Assembly: GCF_002174305.1 (NCBI RefSeq)
Contig: NZ_MIJB01000023.1
Location: 57,968 to 121,967 of the forward strand
DNA: 64,000 bases
Direction: 5' to 3'
Source: Aeromicrobium sp. PE09-221
Lineage (GTDB): Bacteria > Actinomycetota > Actinomycetes > Propionibacteriales > Nocardioidaceae
Made by a program: the position numbers and the translations under genes. Below are positions 17,957 to 27,987 of the stretch, piece by piece; the first letter of the stretch is position 1, and every line of letters begins with the position of its first letter. The notes below the pieces were generated by a model. That model had not been told where the DNA came from and did not search any database. It was given only the letters and a program-made list of their open reading frames with translations.

Positions 17957-19657
17957 TCAGCCGGAGGCGCGCAGAGCCCAGTCCCGGAGACGATCGATAC
18001 GGTGCTGCAACTGCTCGATGGTGGCAGCCGCGGCAGGTGGCCCGCCACACTCGGAGCGGAGCTTGTTGTGCACGACCCCGTGCGGCGTGCCCGTGCGATG
18101 ATGCCAGGCACCGACGAGAGCGTTCAGCTCGCGACGGAGCTCCGAACGCCGTTCGAAGGCGACGTCCTCGTCGGCCGGGCTCGACGCCGAGGCTCGCTGG
18201 GCGATGTCCTCGCGCGCCTTCTTGGAGCGCGCCGATCGCAGTAGTTCGGCCACCTGATCGGGCTCGAGGAGACCGGGAATGCCGAGGAAGTCGAGCTCCT
18301 CGGGGTCTTCGGCGATCGCGTCATAGCCGAACTCGCCCCCGTCGTAGACCACACGGTCGAAGGAGGCGTCGCTCCCCAGCGCCCGGTAGGTGCCGAGCTC
18401 CTCGGGCATGGCCGGCTCCTCGCGATTGGCCCGTGCCAACAGCTCCGCCTCGGCAGCGAAGAGATCTGCCTCGTCCTTGACCGGGCGCCCGATCACATGG
18501 TCGCGCTCGGCCTCCAGATCAGCGGCCAGACCGAGCAGGGCTGGGACACTCGGCACGAAGATCGACGCCGTCTCGCCCCTACGGCGCGCCCGCACGAAAC
18601 GGCCCACCGCCTGCGCGAAGAACAACGGCGTGGCCGTGGTCGTCGCATAGACGCCCACCGCCAGCCGGGGCACGTCCACGCCCTCGCTGACCATGCGCAC
18701 CGCGACCATCCACGGGTCCGAACCTGCCGAGAAGTCCTGGATGCGCTGGCTCGACCCGGCCTCGTCCGACAGGACGACGGTCGGATCGCTGCCGGTGAGG
18801 TCACGCAGGATCGCGGCATAGGCACGGGCGGTCGTCTGATCGGTGGCGATGACGAGACCACCGGCGTCGGGGATGTCACGGCGCACTTCCTGCAGGCGAC
18901 GGTGGGCGGCCTGGAGCACCGCCGGAATCCACGACCCCTGCGGGTCGAGGGCCGTTCGGAGGGCGTGCGCCATCTGGTCCCGGGTGAGCGGCTCGCCGAG
19001 GCGGGCGCTGACCTCGTCGCCGGCGCTCGTACGCCACTGCATCTGGCCGGAATAGGCCATGAACAGCACCGGGCGCACGACGGAATCGCGCAGGGCCGCA
19101 CCGTAGCCGTAGGAGTAGTCGGCCACGCTCGCCATCGAGCCGTCGCCCTGGGGGGCATAGGTGACGAACGGGATCGGATTGTCATCGGAGCGGAACGGGG
19201 TGCCGGTCAGGGCGAGCCGTCGTTCGGCGGGCTCGCAGGCCTCGTGCACAGCGTCACCCCAGCTCAGCGCGTCGCCGGCGTGGTGGATCTCGTCGATGAT
19301 GACGAGGGTGCGCTGACGTTCGATACGCACGCGATGGGCGATGGGATTGGTCGCCAATCCGGCATAGGTCACGGCATAGCCCTGGAACTGCGGGGCCAGA
19401 GCGCCACTCAGGTCCGGATCGAGCGAGATGCCCATCGCAGCCGCCGAGAGCGCCCACTGGGTCTTGAGATGCTCGGTCGGCGCGACGACCACGATGCGCT
19501 CGACGACACGGCGGTGCAGGAGATCGGCGGCGATGGTCAGCGCGAAGGTCGTCTTACCGGCACCGGGCGTGGCGACCGTGAGGAAGTCTCGCGGCTGCGT
19601 GCGCTGGTACTGCTCGAAGGCCTCACGCTGCCAGGTGCGCAGCGGGCGCGTGCTCAC
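17957..19657 (-). CDS. DEAD/DEAH-box helicase (superfamily 2)
   Basis: A 566-residue SF2 helicase. Motif I is ATPGAGKTT (about residue 29), motif II is IIDEIHHAG, motif III is LTGTPF and motif VI is QAVGRFVRARR. The overall form resembles type III restriction/XPB-like helicase cores, with an extra ~150-residue C-terminal region found in the actinobacterial family. No nuclease or methylase is adjacent, so a restriction role is unlikely; general DNA or RNA metabolism is more probable. The start overlaps the DUF3039 stop by four bases (ATGA). Confidence 0.88.
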   Translation of the reverse strand: MSTRPLRTWQREAFEQYQRTQPRDFLTVATPGAGKTTFALTIAADLLHRRVVERIVVVAPTEHLKTQWALSAAAMGISLDPDLSGALAPQFQGYAVTYAGLATNPIAHRVRIERQRTLVIIDEIHHAGDALSWGDAVHEACEPAERRLALTGTPFRSDDNPIPFVTYAPQGDGSMASVADYSYGYGAALRDSVVRPVLFMAYSGQMQWRTSAGDEVSARLGEPLTRDQMAHALRTALDPQGSWIPAVLQAAHRRLQEVRRDIPDAGGLVIATDQTTARAYAAILRDLTGSDPTVVLSDEAGSSQRIQDFSAGSDPWMVAVRMVSEGVDVPRLAVGVYATTTATPLFFAQAVGRFVRARRRGETASIFVPSVPALLGLAADLEAERDHVIGRPVKDEADLFAAEAELLARANREEPAMPEELGTYRALGSDASFDRVVYDGGEFGYDAIAEDPEELDFLGIPGLLEPDQVAELLRSARSKKAREDIAQRASASSPADEDVAFERRSELRRELNALVGAWHHRTGTPHGVVHNKLRSECGGPPAAAATIEQLQHRIDRLRDWALRASG

Positions 19658-19923
19658 TCGTCGGAGGAGTCGTCGTCGTTGTTCTTGTCACCGAAGGACT
19701 CCCAGATGTCCTTGCACTCCGGACAGACGGGGTACCGCTGCGGATCACGACTGGGCACCCACACCTTGCCGCACAGAGCGACGACCGGGGTCCCCATGAC
19801 CATCGCCTCGGTCAACTTGTCCTTGGGGACGTAGTGACTGAAGCGCTCATGATCGCCGTTGTCCGTGCGCTGCTCAGTGCGCTCGTCGTGAACGGTCTGC
19901 GTTCCGCGTCCGAAGAATCCCAC
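19654..19923 (-). CDS. DUF3039 small zinc-binding protein
   Basis: An 89-residue protein of the DUF3039 family, restricted to actinobacteria. VVALCGKVWVPSRDPQRYPVCPECKDIW contains three cysteines in a Cys-x(n)-CPEC arrangement, with a His in RFSHYV as possible fourth ligand, suggesting a zinc ribbon; the tail is very acidic. It is translationally coupled to the helicase gene, so the two probably act together. The start is a GTG with a TAGGAT box six bases upstream. Confidence 0.85.
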   Translation of the reverse strand: MGFFGRGTQTVHDERTEQRTDNGDHERFSHYVPKDKLTEAMVMGTPVVALCGKVWVPSRDPQRYPVCPECKDIWESFGDKNNDDDSSDE

Positions 19924-19929
19924 GAACCC

Positions 19930-19935
19930 ATCCTA
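19930..19935 (-). promoter_or_regulatory. -10 box (TAGGAT) for the DUF3039–helicase operon
   Basis: TAGGAT on the minus strand, six bases, then the GTG at 19923: a leaderless promoter driving both genes. Confidence 0.5.
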
Positions 19936-20135
19936 AGGGGTTGACCCGACACCGGTCTCGCTCGTTCATGTCCTCCGCGACCGCGAAGCGACACGCCAGG
20001 GGTCGACGCCATCGGCGGGTCGACGTGGGCGGCGAGCCATCACGCGCCAGATCGTCGTCGGTGCGTGACAGCTCACCCCTCCACGGACTTCGGGCCCTGG
20101 ACACGGGATAACTCACCGCCCAGCGGAAGGGGCGT

Positions 20136-20678
20136 TCAGTTCAGCGTGGGGTCGTCGGGGAAGGTCGCCCAGAGGCGCAGCTCATCGCGCTGGCGACGCA
20201 GGACCTGTGCCCACAGCAGGTCAGGGCACGGCGAGACGACATCGTGGTCGCGCGCCTCGACGACGAGCCACGCGCCCTCGTCGATCTCCTCCTCGAGCTG
20301 CCCGGCCGACCATCCGGCATAGCCGGCGAAGACGCGGAGGCCGCGCAGTACGCCGTGCGCGGGCACGGGACCGTCCAAATCGATCAGACCGATGTGCCCG
20401 GACATGTGGCGCCACCCCTGCGGCGGGACCTCGAACCCGTCGACGACACCGACGGCGAGCGCGGAGTCCATCGCGACCGGGCCTCCGTCGAACAGGCAAC
20501 CGGGCGCGTCGACCGCTCGGCCCCATTCGGGCAAGACCTCCTCGACACCGGAGTCCAACGGCCGGTTGACGATGACGCCGAGCGCGCCCTCCTCATCGTG
20601 GTCGAGCAAGAACACGACGCTACGACGAAACGGCCCGTCATCGATCGCGGGCGTGGCGACGAGGAGCGACCCTCGCAT
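20136..20678 (-). CDS. YqgE/AlgH (UPF0301) family protein
   Basis: A 180-residue cytoplasmic protein. Family blocks are RGSLLVATP, FRRSVVFLLDHDEEGALGVIVNRP, LFDGGPVA and VFAGYAGWSAGQLEEEIDEGAWL. Function is not established for the family. An ATG five codons upstream (20693) lies only one base after a TAGGTT box, so it would fall before the expected transcript start; the ATG at 20678 has GGTGAG close upstream and is preferred. Confidence 0.88.
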   Translation of the reverse strand: MRGSLLVATPAIDDGPFRRSVVFLLDHDEEGALGVIVNRPLDSGVEEVLPEWGRAVDAPGCLFDGGPVAMDSALAVGVVDGFEVPPQGWRHMSGHIGLIDLDGPVPAHGVLRGLRVFAGYAGWSAGQLEEEIDEGAWLVVEARDHDVVSPCPDLLWAQVLRRQRDELRLWATFPDDPTLN

Positions 20679-20783
20679 GCTCACCGGTTCCATGAACCTA
20701 TGATGCCTCGTTCGATCATCCCCGCTCGCCGATCAGCACATGCGATGGCAGGTCGTGACGTGGGAGAGGGCGGAGCCGTCCCC

Positions 20784-20789
20784 TATGAT
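20784..20789 (+). promoter_or_regulatory. -10 box (TATGAT) for the MerR gene
   Basis: TATGAT ends seven bases before the ATG at 20797. An upstream in-frame ATG at 20740 is rejected on this basis. Confidence 0.5.
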
Positions 20790-20796
20790 CGCGAAC

Positions 20797-21546
20797 ATGA
20801 GTGAACCCACGCTCCGCGCCGAGGAGTTCACCGTCGATGAGCTCGCGCAGCGCGCCAACATGACGGTGCGCAATGTACGCGCCTATGCCAGCCGTGGCCT
20901 GATCGATCCCCCGCGACTGGAAGGCCGCACCGGCTACTACACGCTGGCGCACCTCCAGCGACTCCAGTTGATCCGGCAGCTCCTGGAACGCGGATTCACC
21001 CTCGCGGCCGTCGAGGACGCGATCCTGCGCTCGCCGACCACTGCTCCCGGCCATGCGCTCGAGCTCATGACGCTGCTCGAGACCGGCGACGATGCCGATG
21101 ATCCCAGTGTGCTCATGCCGCGCGCGGATCTCGCCGCGCTGGCGGGGGTTCCACAGGACGACGCGCTCATCGACGCCCTCGTCGACCTCGAGCTCATCGA
21201 GAAGGTCGACGATACGATGCTGCGGATCCTCGACCCGGCGATCGTGCGCCCCGGTGCCGCTGCCGTGGCACTCGGGCTGTCGCCGGAGACCGTCATCGGC
21301 GCGGTGCCGCTGCTGCGCGAGCACCTCGGCGAGATTGCCCGCTACCTGGTGCACCGCACCTCCGAGGAGATCGTCCAGCCCTTCCTGGACGAAGGCCTGC
21401 CCGAGCAGGACTGGCCGCGGGTCTTCGGCGCCGTCGAGGAGTTGCTGCCGATCGCGAGCCAGGTGATGCTCGCGATCTTCCGCGCCGAACTGCGAGCCTC
21501 GATCGAGACCGAGATCGGCGACAAACTGCAGCAGATGGGCGACTGA
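20797..21546 (+). CDS. MerR-family transcription regulator
   Basis: A 249-residue regulator. The N-terminal MerR helix-turn-helix reads FTVDELAQRANMTVRNVRAYASRGLIDPPRLEGRTGYYTLAHLQRLQLIRQLLERGFTL; the remaining ~170 residues are helical and match no effector domain I can name. The length is typical of the actinobacterial subgroup. It converges with the DUF3048 lipoprotein gene, leaving only ten bases between. Confidence 0.86.
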   Translation: MSEPTLRAEEFTVDELAQRANMTVRNVRAYASRGLIDPPRLEGRTGYYTLAHLQRLQLIRQLLERGFTLAAVEDAILRSPTTAPGHALELMTLLETGDDADDPSVLMPRADLAALAGVPQDDALIDALVDLELIEKVDDTMLRILDPAIVRPGAAAVALGLSPETVIGAVPLLREHLGEIARYLVHRTSEEIVQPFLDEGLPEQDWPRVFGAVEELLPIASQVMLAIFRAELRASIETEIGDKLQQMGD

Positions 21547-21556
21547 CCGCCCTAGC

Positions 21557-22540
21557 CTAGCCCCAGGTGACGTCGGCAGTGCTGTTGTTGACCAGCTCGA
21601 TCCACACCTTGCCGGGCGCGAGCTGGACCTCTGTGCCCTCCGCGTCGGCGAGCTTGATCTGCGAGCCGTGGTCCTCCTTGGACCACGTTCCCTCGATCAC
21701 CGAGCCGCCGGCGAACACCACGGCTCGTCCCTCACCGACGAAGTCGGTCTCGGGCACCGGGTTGCCCGCCGGATCGGTGTAGCCGGCATCCCGCTCATCG
21801 GCGAACAGCACGATCAGATTGCGCGCGGCGAACTCCGGATCGGCGATGCCATTGGACCTCGTCCAGCCGCCGTCTCCGTGCACCCACTCGGTGGTGTGGA
21901 AGGGGGCGAAACGCACCGTAGCGGTCGTCGCGGGAGTCTCCGAGGAGGTCACGTCGCCCTCATTCTCCGCCCACGGAAGATAGGGGACCGTCGGAGCGAT
22001 CGGACCGATGTCGCCGCTGATCTGCGCGAGATTCGCCAGCACGTTGTACGGCGCAGCCTTCCCGGGCTGACGGCTGAAACCGCCGTTGCCGCCGTCCTCA
22101 CTGATCACCGGCACCTCGGCCTGACGCATCCGGTCCATCGTCTGACCGGCGCCACCGGACGCGACCACATGCGCATTGGCGGGCTTGGCGATGCCGATAT
22201 CGGTGGCACGCAGCGAGCGCACGTGACCCACTTCCTCGGGCATGTCCGAGTAGAAGATCGCGGCGAGCCGGGTGGCACCGCCCTCGACCGTCTCCTCCAC
22301 CACGAGGTCGGCGCGATCGAGACCGACCTGAGGAGCTCCGGCCGAGGTGTTGTCGATCTTGACCGCCAAGGGGGCGTTCTGGGGCAGCCCGTCCTCGAGA
22401 CGCTCGCCGGTCAGCGGCGAGGACTGCACGAGTTCGGATCCTTCCTTCTGGTCCGGGTCGGGCTCGGAATCGTCGCCGGACGAGCAGGCCGCCAGCAGGA
22501 GGGCAGCGGTCGACGCGACGAGTACAGCACGCAACTTCAT
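21557..22540 (-). CDS. DUF3048 (YerB-like) lipoprotein
   Basis: A 327-residue exported lipoprotein. The signal is VLVASTAALLLAACSSG with a lipobox Cys near residue 19, followed by an acidic linker. The DUF3048 region starts at SPLTG and includes APLAVKIDNTSAGAPQVGLDRADLVVEE, TRLAAIFYSD and VGHVRSLRATD; the C-terminal half holds VWIELVNNS. Family function is unknown, though placement at the cell surface is clear. The ATG at 22540 is chosen because the signal peptide begins there. Confidence 0.85.
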   Translation of the reverse strand: MKLRAVLVASTAALLLAACSSGDDSEPDPDQKEGSELVQSSPLTGERLEDGLPQNAPLAVKIDNTSAGAPQVGLDRADLVVEETVEGGATRLAAIFYSDMPEEVGHVRSLRATDIGIAKPANAHVVASGGAGQTMDRMRQAEVPVISEDGGNGGFSRQPGKAAPYNVLANLAQISGDIGPIAPTVPYLPWAENEGDVTSSETPATTATVRFAPFHTTEWVHGDGGWTRSNGIADPEFAARNLIVLFADERDAGYTDPAGNPVPETDFVGEGRAVVFAGGSVIEGTWSKEDHGSQIKLADAEGTEVQLAPGKVWIELVNNSTADVTWG

Positions 22541-22630
22541 AAGCGCCAGAATGCCGCACCGCTGGTGACGGCCGCGGCAGCCGGTCGGCTTCGGCGGCGA
22601 GTGTCGGCCGCTCCTGCCACGATAGATGCC

Positions 22631-25600
22631 ATGACCGAGGCCGGGCTGCAACATCTGGGGTTCATGCCCGCCACCCAGGAATGGTTCGCCGACTCCTTCG
22701 TCGCACCCACCCCGGCACAGCGCGGCGCGTGGGAGGCGATCGGGGCCGGTCAGCACACCCTCGTCGTCGCACCCACCGGTTCCGGCAAGACCCTCGCGGC
22801 CTTCCTGTCAGCCATCGACCGGTTGCTCCGGCCACGTCCCGATGATGCGCCCGCCGGTGTCCGCGTGTTGTACATCTCTCCGTTGAAGGCGCTCGCGGTC
22901 GATGTCGAGCGCAACCTGCGATCTCCGCTCGTGGGCATCTCCAATACCGCGGTTCGGCACGGCGAGCCGTTCCGCGAGGTGACGGTGGGGCTCCGCTCGG
23001 GTGACACGCCTCCCGCGGAGCGCCGCCGCTTGCAGTCGCATCCACCCGATGTCCTCATCACCACGCCGGAATCGCTGTTCCTGATGCTGACCTCGTCGGT
23101 ACGTGAGACTCTACGCACGGTCGAGGTCGTCATCGTCGACGAGATCCACGCCGTCGCCGGTTCCAAGCGCGGTGCGCATCTCGCGCTCTCCCTCGAACGG
23201 CTCGACACACTGCTCGATCGTCCGGCCCAGCGCATCGGCCTGAGCGCCACCGTACGCCCGCACGATGAGGTCGCCCGGTTCCTCGGCGGGCAGTCCCCCG
23301 TCCGCATCGTGGCACCGGAGTCGCCCTCGCGTCTCGAGCTCGACATCGTGGTACCGGTCGAGGACATGACCGAGATCGCGCCGCGCCACGAGAGTGGGCC
23401 GCCCGAGGGATCCGCCGCCCAGTCGCTCCTCGATCCCGAGGTCGATCGACAGGCCGGCAACACCATCTGGCCGCATGTCGAGGAGGCGGTGGTCGACCAT
23501 GTGCTCAAGGCCCGCTCGACGATCGTCTTCGCCAACTCGCGTGGCGTCGCCGAGCGACTCACGGCCCGGCTCAACGAGGTCTACGCCGAGCGGGTCGAGG
23601 GTGAGCGGATCGAGCCGGAGACCCGCAGTCCCGCGCGGATGGGCGGCCTGTCCGGTCAGTCGGACGGCGCACCCCCGGCATTCGCCCGCGCCCACCACGG
23701 CTCGGTCAGCAAGGAGCAGCGCGCACTCATCGAGGACGACCTCAAGTCCGGTCGCCTGCGCTGCGTGGTCGCCACATCGAGTCTGGAGCTGGGCATCGAC
23801 ATGGGGGCGGTCGATCTCGTCATCCAAGTCTCCTCTCCCCCGTCCGTGGCCGCTGGCCTGCAGCGCGTGGGCCGCGCCGGCCACCAGGTCGGAGAGGTGT
23901 CGCGCGGTCTGGTCTTCCCCACCAATCGGCACGATCTCCTCGTCGGCGCCGTCACCGCCGAGCGCATGCGCGAGGGAGCGATCGAACGGCTACGCGTACT
24001 GGCCAATCCGCTCGATCTTCTCGCACAGCAGACGATCGCCGCGGCAGCCCTCGAACCCCTCGATGTCGAGGAATGGTTCGATGCCGTGCGGCGCAGCGCT
24101 CCCTTCGCCGCACTGCCCAGGTCCGCCTTCGATGCCACCTTGGATCTCATCAGCGGTCGGTATCCCTCCGACGAGTTCGGCGAGCTACGCCCGCGAGTGG
24201 TCTGGGATCGCGATGCGGGCACGCTCACCGGGAGGCCGGGGGCGCAGCGGTTGGCCGTGACCAGCGGCGGCACGATCCCCGATCGCGGCATGTTCAGCGT
24301 CGTCCTCGCGGGCGAGGACGACCGCGGTGGCCGCAAGGTCGGCGAGCTCGATGAGGAGATGGTGTACGAGTCGCGCGTCAACGACGTGGTCGCGCTGGGC
24401 GCCACGAGCTGGCGCATCCAGGAGATCACGCACGATCGCGTCATCGTGACCCCGGCTTTCGGGCTTCCTGCCCGGCTCCCGTTCTGGCGCGGTGACGCGG
24501 TCGGGAGGCCGTACGAGCTGGGAGCGGCGATCGGCGCCTTCCTGCGGGGCCTCGAGTCCGGCGCGGATGTCATCGGCGCCGACCTGGGTCTCGATGCCAA
24601 TGCCCGCTCCAATCTCAGCGAGCTGGTGGCAGCTCAGCGCGAAGCGACCGGCCGCGTGCCCACGGACACGACGTTGGTCGTCGAACGTTTCCGCGATGAG
24701 CTCGGCGACTGGAGAGTCGTCCTGCTGTCGCCCTATGGCCGGTCGGTCCACGCTCCGTGGGCATTGGCGGTCGGTGCGCGGATCCAGGAGCGCTACGGGG
24801 TCGACGGATCGGTCGTCGCCGGCGACGACGGCATCGTGGCTCGAGTGCCGGATACCGATGCCGAACCTCCCGGGGCGGAGCTCTTCGTCTTCGAACCCGA
24901 TGAGCTCGAGCGCATCGTCACCGACGAGGTCGGCGGGTCCGCACTGTTCGCCGCGCGCTTCCGCGAGTGCGCCGCCCGCGCGCTGCTACTCCCCCGGCGC
25001 AATCCCGGTGCTCGTGCGCCCCTGTGGCAGCAACGTCAGCGGTCCGCGCAGCTGCTCGACGTCGCTCGCAGGCATCCCACCTTCCCGATCCTGCTGGAGA
25101 CCGCTCGCGAGGTATTGCAGGATGTCTACGATCTGCCGTCTCTGACCGCCTTGGCGCGTGCCGTCAACAGCCGGGAGGTGGCGGTCGTGGAGGTCATCAC
25201 CGAGCGTGCCTCCCCCTTCGCCCAGACGCAGCTCTTCGGCTATGTGGGCGCCTTCCTGTACGACGGCGACCTACCACTCGCCGAGCGGCGCGCGGCGGCG
25301 CTCTCATTGGACCCCGATCTCCTCGCGGAGCTGCTGGGCCGCACCGACCTGCGCGAGCTGCTCGATCCGGAGGTCGTGGCCGCCACCGAACGCGAGTTGC
25401 AGCGGCTCGTACCCGAACGTGCCGCGCGGTCGCTCGAGCATGTCGCAGACCTGGTCCGCACCATCGGCCCCCTCAGCGCCGAGGAGATCGCCGCGCGCAC
25501 CGATACCGAGCACCGTGGCGAGGTTCCCGGCTGGCTCGGCTCTCTGCGCGACCAGCGGCGGCTCATCGAAGTGCCGATCGCCGGCAGTCCACGCTGGGCA

Positions 25601-27181
25601 GCCGTCGAGGACGCCGCTCGCTTGCGCGACGCGCTCGGCACAGCACTGCCGATGGGCATAGCCGCCGCCCACCTGGAGAGTCCCGACGATCCGCTCGGCG
25701 ATCTCGTCGCCCGCTACGCGCGCACCCACGGTCCCTTCACCGCCGAGGACATCGCCGTGCGGTACGGTCTGGGGCGCGCTGTCGCCGAGACGGCACTCAC
25801 CCGTCTGGCCGAACATCGCAGGGTGGTGGCCGGCGAGTTCGATCCCGCGGCCTCAGGACGTGAGGAATGGGTCGACGCGGAGATCCTGCGACGCTTGCGC
25901 GCACGATCCCTCGCCGCGGCGAGACACCAGGTCGAACCGGTCGACCGGCAGACCTTCGCCCGGTTCCTGCCGGCCTGGCAGCAGATCGGCTCCCGCCACC
26001 GGGGCCCCGATGCACTACTGGCCGCGATCGACCAGCTCGCCGGTGTACCCATCCCCGCGTCGGCGTGGGAGACCCTCGTCCTGCCTCAGCGGGTGGCCGA
26101 CTATCAACCGCCGATGCTCGACGAGCTCCTCGCCTCCGGGGAGATCTGGTGGTCCGGTGCCGGGACCCTCGCCGGCAATGACGGGTGGATCCGGATCTTC
26201 CCCGCCGATGTCGACCCCGTCACCGACCCCTCGGCCGAGGCCCCCCTGGCGGATTCGGCGGCGGACCGATTGCTCCGCGCGATGCGCGGATCCGGGGCCT
26301 TCCTGTTCGGACAGTTGCACGGACTCGTCGAGACGAGCGAGGAGCAATCCCTGGTCGATGTCCTCTGGCAGCTGACCTGGTCGGGCACGGTCTCCAATGA
26401 CACCTTCGCCCCGATCCGTGCCCTGTTGCGCGGAGGCGGCGCCCATCGTGGGCAGCGCCAGCCGCCGCGGGCACGGCTTCACCGCGGGCGTCGTGCTCGT
26501 CCCACACGCCCCGTGCTGCCTCCCGCCGCGGCGGGCCGCTGGTTCGCCCTCGATCCCGCCCCAGAGAGCACCCAGGGGGCTCTGCTGCGCACCGAGCTCG
26601 CACTCGGCCGCCACGGCATTATCACCAAGGGAGCGGTCGGCACCGAGCAACAGCCAGGCGGGTTCGCGGCGATGTACCGGGTGCTACGCGAGCTCGAACA
26701 GTCGGGCGGGGCCCTGCGTGGGTACTTCGTCGACGGCCTCGGGGGTGCTCAGTTCGCCGCGAACGGGGCCATCGACCGGCTTCGCGCGCTCCAGCGCGAT
26801 GACGACCGGCCCAGCGACGACGACGCAGTCGTCCTCGCCGCTACCGACCCGGCCAATCCCTACGGTGCCGCCCTTCCCTGGCCGGAGCGCGAGCTCGGCC
26901 ATCGTCCGGGACGCAAGGCGGGGTCGATCGTCGTGCTCCACGACGGCCTGCTCGTGCTCTTCCTCGAACGAGGAGGCAAGACCCTGCTGACCTTCACCGA
27001 TGATCCCGTACGTCTCGCACGCGCGGCCGAGTCCTTCGTCGCCACCGCGCGACGGTTGCGTCTCGGACGGTTCACGGTGCAGACGGCCGATGGCGAGCCC
27101 GTAGCGTCGACGGCGGCGGGTGAAGCGCTGGCAGCCGCAGGCTTCGAGGCCCATCTGAAGGGGCTGCGGTTCGATGCCTGA
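22631..27181 (+). CDS. lhr: Lhr-family ATP-dependent helicase
   Basis: Large helicase of 1516 residues, the usual full length of bacterial Lhr. The SF2 core has motif I APTGSGKTLAAF (about residue 46), motif II VDEIHAVAG, motif III SATVRP and motif VI QRVGRAGHQ. It is followed by a winged-helix and Lhr-core region and a long C-terminal domain. An Arg/Pro-rich linker (RGGGAHRGQRQPP onward, about 1270-1315) separates the last domains, as in many actinobacterial homologues. Lhr is a 3'-5' ssDNA translocase linked to repair. The last eight bases overlap the nei2 start, matching the conserved lhr–nei2 pair. Confidence 0.93.
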   Translation: MTEAGLQHLGFMPATQEWFADSFVAPTPAQRGAWEAIGAGQHTLVVAPTGSGKTLAAFLSAIDRLLRPRPDDAPAGVRVLYISPLKALAVDVERNLRSPLVGISNTAVRHGEPFREVTVGLRSGDTPPAERRRLQSHPPDVLITTPESLFLMLTSSVRETLRTVEVVIVDEIHAVAGSKRGAHLALSLERLDTLLDRPAQRIGLSATVRPHDEVARFLGGQSPVRIVAPESPSRLELDIVVPVEDMTEIAPRHESGPPEGSAAQSLLDPEVDRQAGNTIWPHVEEAVVDHVLKARSTIVFANSRGVAERLTARLNEVYAERVEGERIEPETRSPARMGGLSGQSDGAPPAFARAHHGSVSKEQRALIEDDLKSGRLRCVVATSSLELGIDMGAVDLVIQVSSPPSVAAGLQRVGRAGHQVGEVSRGLVFPTNRHDLLVGAVTAERMREGAIERLRVLANPLDLLAQQTIAAAALEPLDVEEWFDAVRRSAPFAALPRSAFDATLDLISGRYPSDEFGELRPRVVWDRDAGTLTGRPGAQRLAVTSGGTIPDRGMFSVVLAGEDDRGGRKVGELDEEMVYESRVNDVVALGATSWRIQEITHDRVIVTPAFGLPARLPFWRGDAVGRPYELGAAIGAFLRGLESGADVIGADLGLDANARSNLSELVAAQREATGRVPTDTTLVVERFRDELGDWRVVLLSPYGRSVHAPWALAVGARIQERYGVDGSVVAGDDGIVARVPDTDAEPPGAELFVFEPDELERIVTDEVGGSALFAARFRECAARALLLPRRNPGARAPLWQQRQRSAQLLDVARRHPTFPILLETAREVLQDVYDLPSLTALARAVNSREVAVVEVITERASPFAQTQLFGYVGAFLYDGDLPLAERRAAALSLDPDLLAELLGRTDLRELLDPEVVAATERELQRLVPERAARSLEHVADLVRTIGPLSAEEIAARTDTEHRGEVPGWLGSLRDQRRLIEVPIAGSPRWAAVEDAARLRDALGTALPMGIAAAHLESPDDPLGDLVARYARTHGPFTAEDIAVRYGLGRAVAETALTRLAEHRRVVAGEFDPAASGREEWVDAEILRRLRARSLAAARHQVEPVDRQTFARFLPAWQQIGSRHRGPDALLAAIDQLAGVPIPASAWETLVLPQRVADYQPPMLDELLASGEIWWSGAGTLAGNDGWIRIFPADVDPVTDPSAEAPLADSAADRLLRAMRGSGAFLFGQLHGLVETSEEQSLVDVLWQLTWSGTVSNDTFAPIRALLRGGGAHRGQRQPPRARLHRGRRARPTRPVLPPAAAGRWFALDPAPESTQGALLRTELALGRHGIITKGAVGTEQQPGGFAAMYRVLRELEQSGGALRGYFVDGLGGAQFAANGAIDRLRALQRDDDRPSDDDAVVLAATDPANPYGAALPWPERELGHRPGRKAGSIVVLHDGLLVLFLERGGKTLLTFTDDPVRLARAAESFVATARRLRLGRFTVQTADGEPVASTAAGEALAAAGFEAHLKGLRFDA

Positions 27182-27959
27182 GGGCGACACCGTCTGGCGC
27201 ACGGCCCACCACCTCCACGCCGCCTTCACCGGTACCGAGCTGACTCTGACGGACTTCCGCGTCCCGGGCTATGCGACCGTCGACCTACGGGGGCAGCAGG
27301 TGGAGGATGTGGTCAGCCGCGGCAAGCACCTGCTGCTGCGGACCCCCGAGTACGTGGTGCACTCACATCTCAAGATGGAGGGGGCGTGGCATCTCTACCG
27401 GCTGCCCCGGCCGCGGTGGCGCCGTCCGGGCCACTCGGCACGCGTCGTCCTGGAGAACTCCAGATGGCAGGCGGTCGGGTTCTCGCTGGGACTGCTGGAG
27501 GTGCTGCCGCGCGAGCGGGAAGTGGACGCGGTCGGTCATCTCGGACCCGATCTGCTCGATGAGGAGTTCGCTGCCACGGAAGCGGTCGAGCGCCTGGAGA
27601 GCGATCCGACACGCCCCGTCTTCCTCGCGTTGCTCGACCAGCGCAATCTCGCCGGTTTGGGCAATGAGTACGTCAACGAGCTGCTGTTCATGCGGCGGAT
27701 CGCGCCCGCACGTCCCATCGGCGAGGTCAGCGACCTGTCAGGCCTCGTCGCCCTGGCCCGTCGGGTTCTCGGCGCGAATGCCCGACGCGTCGAGCGGTCC
27801 TTCACCGGCAGCACCCGGGGCGGCGAGGAACGCTGGGTCTACCGCCGCGCGGGCCTGCCCTGCCGCCGGTGCGGCACATCGATCGCCGAGGGCGAGTACG
27901 GGGACGACCCCACCCGCGAGCGCGTTTGCTTCTGGTGCCCGAGCTGCCAGGCCGAGTGA
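27174..27959 (+). CDS. nei2: Endonuclease VIII-type DNA glycosylase
   Basis: A 261-residue Fpg/Nei-family base-excision enzyme. The catalytic N-terminus is PEGDTVWRTA (Pro1, Glu2 after Met removal), with the beta-loop Lys in SRGKHLLLR, LLDQRNLAGLGNEYVNELLF in the helix-two-turns-helix region, and a C-terminal zinc finger PCRRCG...CFWCPSC. It removes oxidised pyrimidines. Its ATG lies within the end of lhr, so the two are co-translated and probably cooperate in oxidative damage repair. Confidence 0.93.
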   Translation: MPEGDTVWRTAHHLHAAFTGTELTLTDFRVPGYATVDLRGQQVEDVVSRGKHLLLRTPEYVVHSHLKMEGAWHLYRLPRPRWRRPGHSARVVLENSRWQAVGFSLGLLEVLPREREVDAVGHLGPDLLDEEFAATEAVERLESDPTRPVFLALLDQRNLAGLGNEYVNELLFMRRIAPARPIGEVSDLSGLVALARRVLGANARRVERSFTGSTRGGEERWVYRRAGLPCRRCGTSIAEGEYGDDPTRERVCFWCPSCQAE

Positions 27960-27987
27960 CCCCCGTCAGGGAGCAGTTACCGCCGAT

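Noticed and set aside
17957..19657. Helicase as part of a restriction or phage-defence system
   Set aside because: No nuclease, methylase or defence gene is adjacent, and the DUF3039–helicase pair is a conserved actinobacterial housekeeping arrangement.
21668..22630. N-terminal extension of lhr
   Set aside because: The extension runs antisense through the DUF3048 lipoprotein gene; Lhr homology begins at 22631.
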